Below, in pieces: positions 15,726-21,507 of a stretch of DNA of 31,943 nucleotides (its first letter is position 1; the number at the start of each line of letters is the position of its first letter). The notes under the pieces are model-generated. The model saw nothing but the letters and a program-made list of their open reading frames with translations, was not told the DNA's origin and ran no database searches. This DNA comes from an uncultured Oscillospiraceae bacterium (GTDB lineage: Bacteria > Bacillota > Clostridia > Oscillospirales > Oscillospiraceae): the NCBI GenBank assembly GCA_934597175.1, contig CAKTQR010000025.1, positions 1-31,943 on the forward strand, read 5' to 3'. A program made the position numbers and the translations under genes.

Positions 15726-16598
15726 TTACTTGCCGCTTACCGCATCCAGAGTGGTCTGAGTGCCGCCGTACAGGCCCATGGGCTCGACATGGATGGAAGC
15801 AACGGAAACGATGTGGGTGTTCTGCTGAGCGTTGAAGTCGTCGAGGTAGGGAGCGTGCTGGAAGTAGTTTGCAGTGCAGGTGCCGTCCTCAACAACGGTG
15901 TTGGGAACAACATAATCGTTGTAGGTCTGGATGTCAAGGGTGATGTCCTTCTCTGCGAGGATCTGCTTTGCGATCTCAAGGATCTCTGCGTGGGGAGTGG
16001 GGGATGCTGCGACGGAGATGGTAGTGCCCTTCAGTGCTTCATAATCGACGGTGCTGTCAAAGCCGTCGGTGGGGTTGTCAACGGTGGAAACGACGCTGCC
16101 TGCGTACTTCTCGGTGATGAAGTCTGCGACCTGCTTGCTCTCGAGAGCTGCCTTGAGTGCCTTGACTGCATCGGAGTTTTCGTTGCCGGACTTAACTGCG
16201 AGAATGTTTGCGTATGCCGAGGAGGAGCCTTCCTTCGCAAGGGAGTCCTTAACGGGGTTGAGACCTGCGTTTATTGCGTAGTTGGAGTTGATGACTGCGT
16301 AGGAAACATCGGGGAGCAGGCTGGGGATAGCGGCGGCCTCGGCCTCGACTATCTCAACATTGTACGGATTCTCGACGATGTCGTTCTTGGTGGCGGTGAT
16401 GCCTGCGCCGTCCTTGAGCTTGATGATGCCGGCTTCCTGGAGCAGCAGCAGGGCACGGGCTTCATTGGTGGTGTCGTTGGGAACTGCGATCTTTATAACA
16501 TCGGTCTTGGCATCGCCGCCGTTACCGGAGCAGGCTGCCAGAGCAAAGGTGAGGACGAGTGCTAGAGCGAGAGCGATTATCTTAGTGAACTTTTTCAT
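15726..16598 (-). CDS. metQ: MetQ/NlpA methionine-binding lipoprotein, circularly permuted
   Basis: Substrate-binding lipoprotein of the importer, 290 residues. Residues 1-22 are a lipoprotein signal and Cys23 (LAAC) is the lipidation site. The mature sequence has every MetQ block but in rotated order. First come the normally C-terminal blocks: IAVPNDTTN (37-45), IVENPYNVEIVEAEA, AVINSNYA (101-108), SAYANILAV (127-135) and SKQVADFITEKYAG (144-157). After a linker of about 23 residues come the normally N-terminal blocks: TISVAASPTPHAEILEIAKQ (183-202), NDYVVPN (217-223), FQHAPYLDDFN (236-246) and EPMGLY (262-267). It ends at TTLDAVSGK, the point where canonical MetQ would continue into the IAVPNDPTN block. 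An AAAGGAG ribosome site precedes the ATG. A working fold is inferred from the complete set of blocks and the intact operon. Confidence 0.93.
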   Translation of the reverse strand: MKKFTKIIALALALVLTFALAACSGNGGDAKTDVIKIAVPNDTTNEARALLLLQEAGIIKLKDGAGITATKNDIVENPYNVEIVEAEAAAIPSLLPDVSYAVINSNYAINAGLNPVKDSLAKEGSSSAYANILAVKSGNENSDAVKALKAALESKQVADFITEKYAGSVVSTVDNPTDGFDSTVDYEALKGTTISVAASPTPHAEILEIAKQILAEKDITLDIQTYNDYVVPNTVVEDGTCTANYFQHAPYLDDFNAQQNTHIVSVASIHVEPMGLYGGTQTTLDAVSGK

Positions 16599-16612
16599 TG
16601 TTATATACTCCT

Positions 16613-16705
16613 TTAGAAATTTTTAAATAATGAGCCGTTATATCGTCTGTGTAGTTCAAAGTATTCTGTGTCTCTGGGACACATTCGTTCTCTCAGCCAT
16701 TTCAT
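16613..16705 (-). CDS. Second small ORF in the metQ leader (30 residues)
   Basis: Between the leader terminator and metQ lies a 30-codon ORF, starting MKWLRERMCPRDTEY and ending with a TAA that overlaps the metQ ribosome site by two bases. Its own ribosome site, AAAGGAG, is nine bases before the ATG at 16705; an in-frame ATG at 16714 is too close to that site. I do not recognise the peptide, which is basic and has one Met-Cys pair. The position suggests translation of this ORF helps or gates metQ initiation. It may also simply be a leader artefact; the good ribosome site is the main evidence that it is translated. Confidence 0.5.
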   Translation of the reverse strand: MKWLRERMCPRDTEYFELHRRYNGSLFKNF

Positions 16706-16727
16706 ACGGCGCATCTCCTTTCTAAAC

Positions 16728-16762
16728 AAAAAAACAGCGGCCGGTCAGTGACCTTCCGCTGT
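16728..16762 (-). terminator. Attenuator-type intrinsic terminator in the metQ leader
   Basis: On the minus strand ACAGCGG (16762-16756) pairs with CCGCTGT (16740-16734), with an inner GGTC/GACC stem and a three-base loop. Seven T follow (16734-16728). It lies 30 bases after the stop of the Met-rich peptide and 130 bases before metQ, inside one transcript. Confidence 0.85.
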
Positions 16763-16791
16763 CTGTTTATATTGGTTAGTGGCTCAAGCCG

Positions 16792-16899
16792 TCAAACAGA
16801 TTCAGAAAGCAGTGGACCGTTTTGGACACGACGAAACATGCACATGCGGCACATGCACATCGACATCATCATCATGCTGTTCACGGTAAGCTTTTTCAT
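16792..16899 (-). CDS. Met/Cys-rich leader peptide of the metQNI operon
   Basis: A 35-residue ORF beginning at the ATG at 16899, 12 bases after AAAGGA. Residues 9-21 read MMMMSMCMCRMCM: eight Met and three Cys codons in 13. The rest is short and plain (MKKLTVNS before, FRRVQNG after). It lies about 50 bases downstream of a near-perfect promoter (16955-16983) and directly upstream of a terminator hairpin in front of a methionine transporter. This is the layout of amino-acid biosynthesis leaders such as trpL and hisL. The proposed role is to sense charged tRNA-Met (or tRNA-Cys) by ribosome stalling. The mechanism is inferred; the codon run, hairpin and promoter are seen. Confidence 0.8.
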   Translation of the reverse strand: MKKLTVNSMMMMSMCMCRMCMFRRVQNGPLLSESV

Positions 16900-16954
16900 G
16901 GATACTTTCTGTCCTTTCTCAAGATTGACGGGGCTAAGCCCTGTTGACGGTGTC

Positions 16955-16983
16955 ATATTAGACCCTATTATCTGTTTTGTCAA
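16955..16983 (-). promoter_or_regulatory. Promoter of the metQNI operon and its leader
   Basis: On the minus strand perfect TTGACA (16983-16978), 17 bases, TAATAT (16960-16955). It gives a leader of about 350 bases before metQ. A small GGGC-TTA-GCCC hairpin lies just after the expected start. Confidence 0.85.
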
Positions 16984-17054
16984 GAGCCAATTATCGATTT
17001 TAACAATATGCATAAAGCCCAAGCACCCAATTGTAGCCATATTGTGCGTATTGC

Positions 17055-17083
17055 TTGAAAACGAAGCGCAGTCGTGCTAAAAT
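17055..17083 (+). promoter_or_regulatory. Promoter of the structured leader and ABC-2 exporter
   Basis: TTGAAA (17055-17060), 17 bases, TAAAAT (17078-17083) preceded by TGC. The predicted start near 17090 leaves about 315 untranslated bases before the ATG at 17408. Confidence 0.75.
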
Positions 17084-17089
17084 TGCGGT

Positions 17090-17400
17090 GTTGAAAGCGT
17101 TTTTTTGTCTGTTTAAGTTGACGGGAGCCGAATCCTATCGTCTGTCAGTGTGCCCTTTCGGTGCTTTTCGCCTTTTTTGTCTTAATGGGCGACAGCCCAT
17201 TCTCACCAAAGAAAGCCAAAAATCCCTCGAAAAACATCACTGACAGATGCCTTGCAGTTTTGACGGAGCAGATTTTCGTTCAGGCAAAGATAAAGCCCGA
17301 CGGGCATAATGGACATATAAGTCCTAGGGGTTTAGCGAAGCATGGGCGGAAAGCTGCCCGTCAAAACCGATAGTGTTCGACTCTAAGTCAACTTAGAAAG
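17090..17400 (+). promoter_or_regulatory. Long structured 5' leader, candidate cis-regulatory RNA
   Basis: A 310-base stretch rich in nested pairing. CGTCTGTCAGTG (17139-17150) pairs with CACTGACAGATG (17238-17249). Inside it is a perfect AATGGGC-GACA-GCCCATT hairpin (17184-17201). TGCCT/AGGCA (17248-17252 with 17282-17286) closes a second arm. GACGGGCA (17299-17306) pairs with TGCCCGTC (17355-17362) and encloses GGAC-ATATAA-GTCC (17311-17324). I cannot match it to a known riboswitch class. Open frames across it lack ribosome sites. It precedes an efflux-type ABC operon. Confidence 0.6.
17382..17397. promoter_or_regulatory. Perfect dyad just before the ABC-2 ribosome site, possible operator
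   Basis: TCTAAGT-CA-ACTTAGA is a perfect 7-2-7 palindrome ending at the AAAGGA ribosome site of the gene at 17408. The two-base centre is too tight for a good RNA hairpin, so a protein-binding site is more likely. No adjacent regulator gene is present. Confidence 0.4.
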
Positions 17401-17407
17401 GAACAAT

Positions 17408-18322
17408 ATGACGGATCTAATAAAAATCGAGCATCTGCAAAAGCATTTCGGCGATGTGACCGCCGTCAACGACCTGAGCTTCAAGGTCAAAAAAGGCGAG
17501 CTGTTTGCGTTTTTGGGCGTGAACGGAGCGGGAAAATCGACGACTATAAACATCATCTGCGGCCAGCTGGGGCGTGACGGCGGCAGCGTTGAGATATGCG
17601 GCACGGACATTGACCGTGACCCCGACAAGGTCAAGCGCAGCCTCGGCGTTGTGTTCCAAAGCTCCGTTTTGGATATGCAGCTGTCGGTAAGAGATAATCT
17701 CGAAAGCCGTGCGGCGCTTTACGGCATAAGCGGTGCGGCGTTTAAAGAGCGCCTTAATGAGCTTGCGCAGCTATTAAACTTTGAAGACCTCCTGCGCCGG
17801 CCGGTCGGCAAGCTCTCCGGCGGACAGAGGCGGCGCATCGACATTGCCCGTGCGCTGTTCCACGAGCCGGAGATACTCATTCTCGACGAGCCCACCACGG
17901 GCCTTGACCCGCAGACACGAAGCTTACTGTGGAGCGTTGTCGAGCACCTGCGCCGTGACAAGGGCATGACGGTCTTCCTCACGACTCACTACATGGAGGA
18001 GGCCGCAGACGCCGACTATGTCGTCATCCTTGACCACGGCAAAATTGCCGCCGAGGGCACGCCGCTGGAGCTGAAAAACACCTACACCGGCGATTTTATC
18101 ACCCTCTACAGCGCATCCGAGACCAGCGTCAAGACCCTCGGCGTGCCGTACACCCATGTGCGGGATGCCTGCCGCATCATGGTGGCGGACACCGCCGCTG
18201 CGACCGAGCTTATCATAGGACACCCCGAGGTTTTCCGTGATTATGAGATAACCAAGGGCAAGATGGACGATGTTTTCCTTGCCGTGACGGGCAAGGTGCT
18301 GGAAGGGGGCGACGGCAGATGA
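17408..18322 (+). CDS. ABC transporter ATP-binding protein, DrrA/ABC-2 exporter type
   Basis: Nucleotide-binding subunit of a two-gene efflux system, 304 residues. Walker A is GVNGAGKST (37-45), signature LSGGQ (136-140), Walker B ILILDE (156-161) and switch His194 in LTTH. The C-terminal extension of about 80 residues is of the kind found in DrrA (daunorubicin) and related exporters. The start follows AAAGGA. The stop overlaps the permease start by four bases. The preceding long leader and palindrome suggest control at both RNA and DNA level. The substrate is unknown. Confidence 0.92.
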   Translation: MTDLIKIEHLQKHFGDVTAVNDLSFKVKKGELFAFLGVNGAGKSTTINIICGQLGRDGGSVEICGTDIDRDPDKVKRSLGVVFQSSVLDMQLSVRDNLESRAALYGISGAAFKERLNELAQLLNFEDLLRRPVGKLSGGQRRRIDIARALFHEPEILILDEPTTGLDPQTRSLLWSVVEHLRRDKGMTVFLTTHYMEEAADADYVVILDHGKIAAEGTPLELKNTYTGDFITLYSASETSVKTLGVPYTHVRDACRIMVADTAAATELIIGHPEVFRDYEITKGKMDDVFLAVTGKVLEGGDGR

Positions 18323-19221
18323 CAGGACTTTTTGCACTCGTAAAGCGCAACACCAAGCTTTATTTTAAAGATAAGGGCATGTTCTTTTCATCCCTCATCA
18401 CACCGATAATTCTGCTCGTGCTGTATGCCTCGTTTCTCAAAAACGAGTATGACAGTGCCTTCCGCTCGGCGCTCGATGCGGCGGGCGTGAGCATTTCCGA
18501 CAGCGTCATAAATGCCTGTGTCGGCGGTCAGCTCATATCCTCGATACTCGCTGTCAGCTGCATCACCGTGGCGTTCTGCTCAAATCTATTAATGATAAAG
18601 GACAAGACCTCGGGCGCACGGCATGACCTCACCATCTCGCCGATAAGCCTCGGCACACTGGGGCTGAGCTACTATCTGTCGACGCTTCTCTCGACGCTCA
18701 TCATAAGCGTCACGGCACTTGCGGTGTGCCTCGGCTACCTTGCCGCCGTCGGCTGGTATATGACCGCCGGCGATATGCTACTGATGCTTCTCGATGTGTT
18801 CCTGCTTACAATGTTCGGCACGGCGCTGTCCTCGTGCGTGAACTTCTTCCTGTCAACCGACGGGCAGGCATCCGCCGTCGGGACGATAGTCAGCGCAGGC
18901 TACGGCTTTATATGCGGAGCGTACATGCCCATGTCGTCGTTCGGCGAGGGACTTCAAAAGGCGCTGAGTCTGCTGCCGGGAACTTACGGCACGAGTCTTA
19001 TCCGCAACCACGCCATGCAGGGAAGCTTCACCGAGATGGAGCGTCTCGGCTTCCCGACGGAGGTCGTCTCCGCCATTCGTGACAGCGTCGACTGCAACCT
19101 GTATTTCTTCGGCGACAAGGTCGGACTCGGCACGATGTACACCGTCCTGTGCGCAAGCATCCTGCTGTTCATCGGCATATACATCGCAATGAACATCTTT
19201 GCGGGCAAAGCCGTAAAATGA
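18319..19221 (+). CDS. ABC-2 type transporter permease
   Basis: Membrane subunit of the exporter, 300 residues with six predicted helices. The first (about 25-40) is followed by an outside loop, a second near 75-95, then four in the C-terminal two-thirds. It shows the ABC-2 landmark PISLGTLGLSYYLSTLL after a cytoplasmic KDKTSGARHDL segment. It works as a dimer with the ATPase encoded just upstream, whose stop overlaps its ATG. No other genes follow before the terminator at 19221-19251. Confidence 0.9.
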   Translation: MTGLFALVKRNTKLYFKDKGMFFSSLITPIILLVLYASFLKNEYDSAFRSALDAAGVSISDSVINACVGGQLISSILAVSCITVAFCSNLLMIKDKTSGARHDLTISPISLGTLGLSYYLSTLLSTLIISVTALAVCLGYLAAVGWYMTAGDMLLMLLDVFLLTMFGTALSSCVNFFLSTDGQASAVGTIVSAGYGFICGAYMPMSSFGEGLQKALSLLPGTYGTSLIRNHAMQGSFTEMERLGFPTEVVSAIRDSVDCNLYFFGDKVGLGTMYTVLCASILLFIGIYIAMNIFAGKAVK

Positions 19222-19251
19222 AAAGAGTGTGGAAAAATCCACACTCTTTTT
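19221..19251. terminator. Bidirectional terminator between the ABC-2 permease and the rhodanese gene
   Basis: Perfect 12-pair hairpin (19221-19232 with 19239-19250), six-base loop, A and T runs at its ends. Confidence 0.9.
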
Positions 19252-19253
19252 GC

Positions 19254-19565
19254 TTATTCCAATCCGTACGGCCAGCCGATGAGGCTGCCGACATCGTACA
19301 GCTGCGTGTAGCCAAGCTCGTCGAGCTTGAGCGCCGCCTCAGCGCTGCGGCGTCCCGAGCGGCAGTAGAGGATATACGGCCTATCCTTATCCGGCATGAG
19401 CATCATTGCGCTCACATCGTTTATCTCATCCACCGGAAACAGCAGCGCACCCACGGCGTGACCGGTGATGTATTCCTCCTCCTCACGCACATCGACGATG
19501 ATGCAGTCGGGTTTGTTGTCGAGTATCCGCTTTGCCTCGGCAAAGTCTATCTTTTTGATCGACAT
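19254..19565 (-). CDS. Single-domain rhodanese-like sulfurtransferase
   Basis: A 103-residue single rhodanese domain. Known members carry a persulfide on the active-site Cys and hand sulfur to acceptors. The active-site loop is CRSGRRS with Cys68, and VDVREEEEYITGHAVGALLFP is the family's N-terminal block. GAGGTG before the ATG overlaps the stop of bioY, so the two are co-transcribed and probably coupled. The link to biotin uptake is not obvious; the sulfur of biotin makes a connection tempting but unsupported. Confidence 0.92.
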   Translation of the reverse strand: MSIKKIDFAEAKRILDNKPDCIIVDVREEEEYITGHAVGALLFPVDEINDVSAMMLMPDKDRPYILYCRSGRRSAEAALKLDELGYTQLYDVGSLIGWPYGLE

Positions 19566-19574
19566 AGTGTCACC

Positions 19575-20099
19575 TCACGAAAAAATGTGTGGTTTTATCC
19601 TGTCAACGAGCTTGCAGGCTAGGAACATTTTAATAAGATCGGGGATAATAAACGGGAGCACGCACAGCGACAGCGCCTTCAGATAATCCATGTCGCCGGT
19701 GTAGACATGCACAAACCACAGTGTGCCGAAAGCATAGCAGCCGATAAGTCCCGCCGTCAGGGCGATAAAATCGGCAAATTTCGCCTTGCCCAAGAGCTTC
19801 TTCACGATGCCATAAATGACGGCCATCAGCAGAAAGCCCCAGATATAGCCGCCCGTCGGCCCGACCAAATGCCCTACGCCGCCGACAAAGCCGGAGAACA
19901 CCGGCAGACCGAATGTGCCCAGCAGAATGTACACCGCAACCGACAGTGCACCCCAGTTCCAGCCCAAAAGGCCGAGTGCGCAGAACACCGCAAAGGTCTG
20001 CAGCGTAAACGGCACGACCGCCGGTATGCTTATCCATGAGCAGACGGCGATTATAGCCGTCATCATGGCGGTATATATAAGTTTTCTTGTGTTTTTCAT
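19575..20099 (-). CDS. bioY: Biotin transporter BioY (ECF transporter S component)
   Basis: The substrate-binding membrane protein of a biotin ECF transporter, 174 residues with six helices. Family marks include IPAVVPFTLQTFAVFCALGLLG, the conserved GPTGGYIWGF block and the C-terminal LPFIIPDLIKMFLA helix. It normally works with a shared EcfT-EcfA1-EcfA2 module, which is not in this window. The ATG at 20099 is chosen over a frame extending to 20150, because GGAG lies five bases before it and a perfect extended -10 box lies between the two. Confidence 0.95.
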   Translation of the reverse strand: MKNTRKLIYTAMMTAIIAVCSWISIPAVVPFTLQTFAVFCALGLLGWNWGALSVAVYILLGTFGLPVFSGFVGGVGHLVGPTGGYIWGFLLMAVIYGIVKKLLGKAKFADFIALTAGLIGCYAFGTLWFVHVYTGDMDYLKALSLCVLPFIIPDLIKMFLACKLVDRIKPHIFS

Positions 20100-20100
20100 A

Positions 20101-20135
20101 ATTGCTCCGTCCTTAATAACGGAGCGATTATACCA
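20101..20135 (-). promoter_or_regulatory. bioY promoter and 5'-end hairpin covering the ribosome site
   Basis: Extended -10 TGGTATAAT on the minus strand (20135-20127) with no clear -35. Starting about seven bases on, the RNA would begin at GCTCCGT, which pairs with ACGGAGC across eight bases. The second arm contains the GGAG used by bioY. Confidence 0.55.
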
Positions 20136-20160
20136 CAAGTTTATACTCAATAAAAGCCCT

Positions 20161-20189
20161 TTGACATCATTTTTCCGTTGTAGTAAAAT
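20161..20189 (+). promoter_or_regulatory. Promoter of the DUF2461 gene
   Basis: Perfect TTGACA (20161-20166), 17 bases, TAAAAT (20184-20189), about 26 bases before the expected translation start region. Confidence 0.8.
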
Positions 20190-20221
20190 CGGGGGTGCAA
20201 AAAACTATTTCCGAGGTAATT

Positions 20222-20902
20222 ATGAATTTTGACAGGATGCTTGCGTACACCGATGCGCTGAGCAAAAATAATAACAGGGCGTGGTTTCACGATAACCACG
20301 CAGACTACGACGACGCAAGGGAGGATTTTCTTGCGCTTTTGGATGTGGTGAAGCTTGAAATTGCGCAGCAAGTGCCCGAGCTCGGCGACAGCCTGATGTT
20401 TGAAAATTCGAAGAATTTCATGTACCGCATCCCCCGTGACATGCGCTACAGCAAGGCCAAAGAGCCGTACAATCCGGCGTTCCGTGCGTACTTCTCGCCG
20501 AAAAAGAGCAACTTTTTGCCCCTGAGCTACTACCTGCACATTTCGCACGAGGGCTGCTATATCGAGACGGGCGCATACCCGTGGGAGTCTAAGAATTTGA
20601 ACATCCTGCGCAGCTACATTGCCACGAATTTTGAGGAGCTCGATGACATCGTGTTTGAAAACGACCTTGCCGTTTACGGCGAAAAGCTCAAGCGAGTTCC
20701 GGCAGGCTTTACCGCCGACCACCCCGCCGCCGATTGGCTCAAGTACAAGTTCTGGCTCGTCGAGTACGCCTTCACCCCCGACGACATGACGGACTTCACC
20801 GCCTTCGCCGCCGCTGCCTCAACCGCCATCCGCCGCTTCGAGCCCCTCCGCCGGTATCTTAGTGCCGCATTTGAAATTTCTTCGGACGATGATTACGAGT
20901 AA
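20222..20902 (+). CDS. DUF2461-family protein
   Basis: A 226-residue soluble protein of the DUF2461 (TIGR02453) family, whose function is unknown. The N-terminal NNRAWFHDNHADYDDAREDF, the central FRIPRD-like MYRIPRDMRYSKAKEPYNPAFRAYFSP and the YYLHISHEGCYIETGAYPWES blocks are characteristic. I chose the ATG at 20222, four bases after GAGGT; upstream codons in the frame overlap the promoter's start region. It stands alone between its promoter and a strong terminator, so it is a one-gene unit. Confidence 0.88.
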   Translation: MNFDRMLAYTDALSKNNNRAWFHDNHADYDDAREDFLALLDVVKLEIAQQVPELGDSLMFENSKNFMYRIPRDMRYSKAKEPYNPAFRAYFSPKKSNFLPLSYYLHISHEGCYIETGAYPWESKNLNILRSYIATNFEELDDIVFENDLAVYGEKLKRVPAGFTADHPAADWLKYKFWLVEYAFTPDDMTDFTAFAAAASTAIRRFEPLRRYLSAAFEISSDDDYE

Positions 20903-20940
20903 AAAATGCAGTTAACAGCCTTGACTGTTAACTGCATTTT
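20903..20940. terminator. Bidirectional terminator after the DUF2461 gene
   Basis: Perfect 16-pair hairpin (20903-20918 with 20925-20940) with A and T runs. It also serves the convergent small gene ending at 20944. Confidence 0.9.
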
Positions 20941-20943
20941 AGT

Positions 20944-21129
20944 TTACGGATTTTTACCTTTTGTCCTAGTCGGTTTTGGGCATTGTGCATCTTTTGGTAT
21001 GTGCCATGGACTGCCTTTTGCATCTTGGTCTGCACCCAGTATCAAGCCCATGCGACACCATGCACTTACGGCAGACTGACTGTATCCCCATTTTTCTGAT
21101 GCCTCTTTTGTTCCCATGGAATCAGACAT
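20944..21129 (-). CDS. Small winged-helix/excisionase-like DNA-binding protein
   Basis: A 61-residue protein with a MerR/excisionase-type HTH at the start (GTKEASEKWGYSQSAVSAWCRMGLI) followed by a likely wing (GADQDAKGSPWHIPKDAQCP). The whole sequence is one domain, as in phage Xis or small Clostridia regulators. AGGA lies nine bases before the ATG. It is divergent from the ribbon-helix-helix gene at 21276 across a 146-base AT-rich gap. There is no recombinase or phage gene near, so a role in excision is not supported. Confidence 0.7.
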   Translation of the reverse strand: MSDSMGTKEASEKWGYSQSAVSAWCRMGLILGADQDAKGSPWHIPKDAQCPKPTRTKGKNP

Positions 21130-21244
21130 ATTATCGTTCCTACTTTCGCTTGATATATTTATTTTTCACCACCAGAAGATTCCAAAACACGCCAAATCAC
21201 TAGCATATGCATATTGCAGTATACTTCACAATAATTTGTCAATA

Positions 21245-21250
21245 TATAAT
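21245..21250 (+). promoter_or_regulatory. Possible -10 box of the ribbon-helix-helix gene
   Basis: Perfect TATAAT about 26 bases before the ATG, without a convincing -35 partner. The 146-base gap between the two small regulators is otherwise AT-rich with no further gene. Confidence 0.4.
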
Positions 21251-21275
21251 TTGTGTAGATTGCGAGGTGTATTAT

Positions 21276-21458
21276 ATGAGCAAAGAGCCTTTGGTCATAA
21301 AAAAGCGTGGCGAGGACGGAAATAAGATAATAACCGTGCGCATAAAAGAGGATATTCTCAAGGAGCTGGATAAAATCGCAGGCGAGAGCAACTACTCACG
21401 CAATGAGCTTATTAATATCATCCTTGATTACGGCGTACACAACATTGAAATACAGTAA
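21276..21458 (+). CDS. Ribbon-helix-helix (CopG/Arc-type) DNA-binding protein
   Basis: A 60-residue protein with the ribbon-helix-helix pattern: a beta strand KIITVRI (17-23), helix DILKELDKIAGES and helix SRNELINIILDYGV. Such proteins bind operators as dimers, often as antitoxins or plasmid regulators. No toxin gene follows: the stop is directly followed by a terminator. GAGGTG precedes the ATG at 21276 by seven bases; a longer frame from 21207 has no ribosome site. It may pair with the divergent HTH gene, but that is only position. Confidence 0.82.
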   Translation: MSKEPLVIKKRGEDGNKIITVRIKEDILKELDKIAGESNYSRNELINIILDYGVHNIEIQ

Positions 21459-21459
21459 A

Positions 21460-21493
21460 AAAACTCCGAAGTTCGGTCAAACTTCGGAGTTTT
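21460..21493. terminator. Bidirectional terminator between the ribbon-helix-helix gene and gap
   Basis: Perfect 14-pair hairpin (21460-21473 with 21480-21493), six-base loop, A and T runs. Confidence 0.9.
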
Positions 21494-21507
21494 GAATTTC
21501 TATTGAC

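Noticed and set aside
15726..16598. MetQ rearrangement as an assembly error
   Set aside because: A chimera would have to keep frame at two joints, supply a proper linker and leave the signal peptide and the stop in the right places; this is less likely than a real permutation, although only reads can prove it.
16599..16983. SAM riboswitch or T-box upstream of metQ
   Set aside because: I looked for the SAM-I core (AGAGGTGGAGGGA-like) and the T-box element (AGGGTGGNACCGCG-like) on the minus strand and found neither; the Met-codon ORF and terminator explain the leader better.
17161..17373. 70-residue frame inside the structured leader
   Set aside because: It starts at a GTG with no ribosome site, and its bases are tied up in helices; the translation matches nothing I know.
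20944..21129. Prophage or integrative-element excision gene
   Set aside because: No integrase, attachment-site repeat or phage gene is seen nearby, so only the DNA-binding fold is reported.
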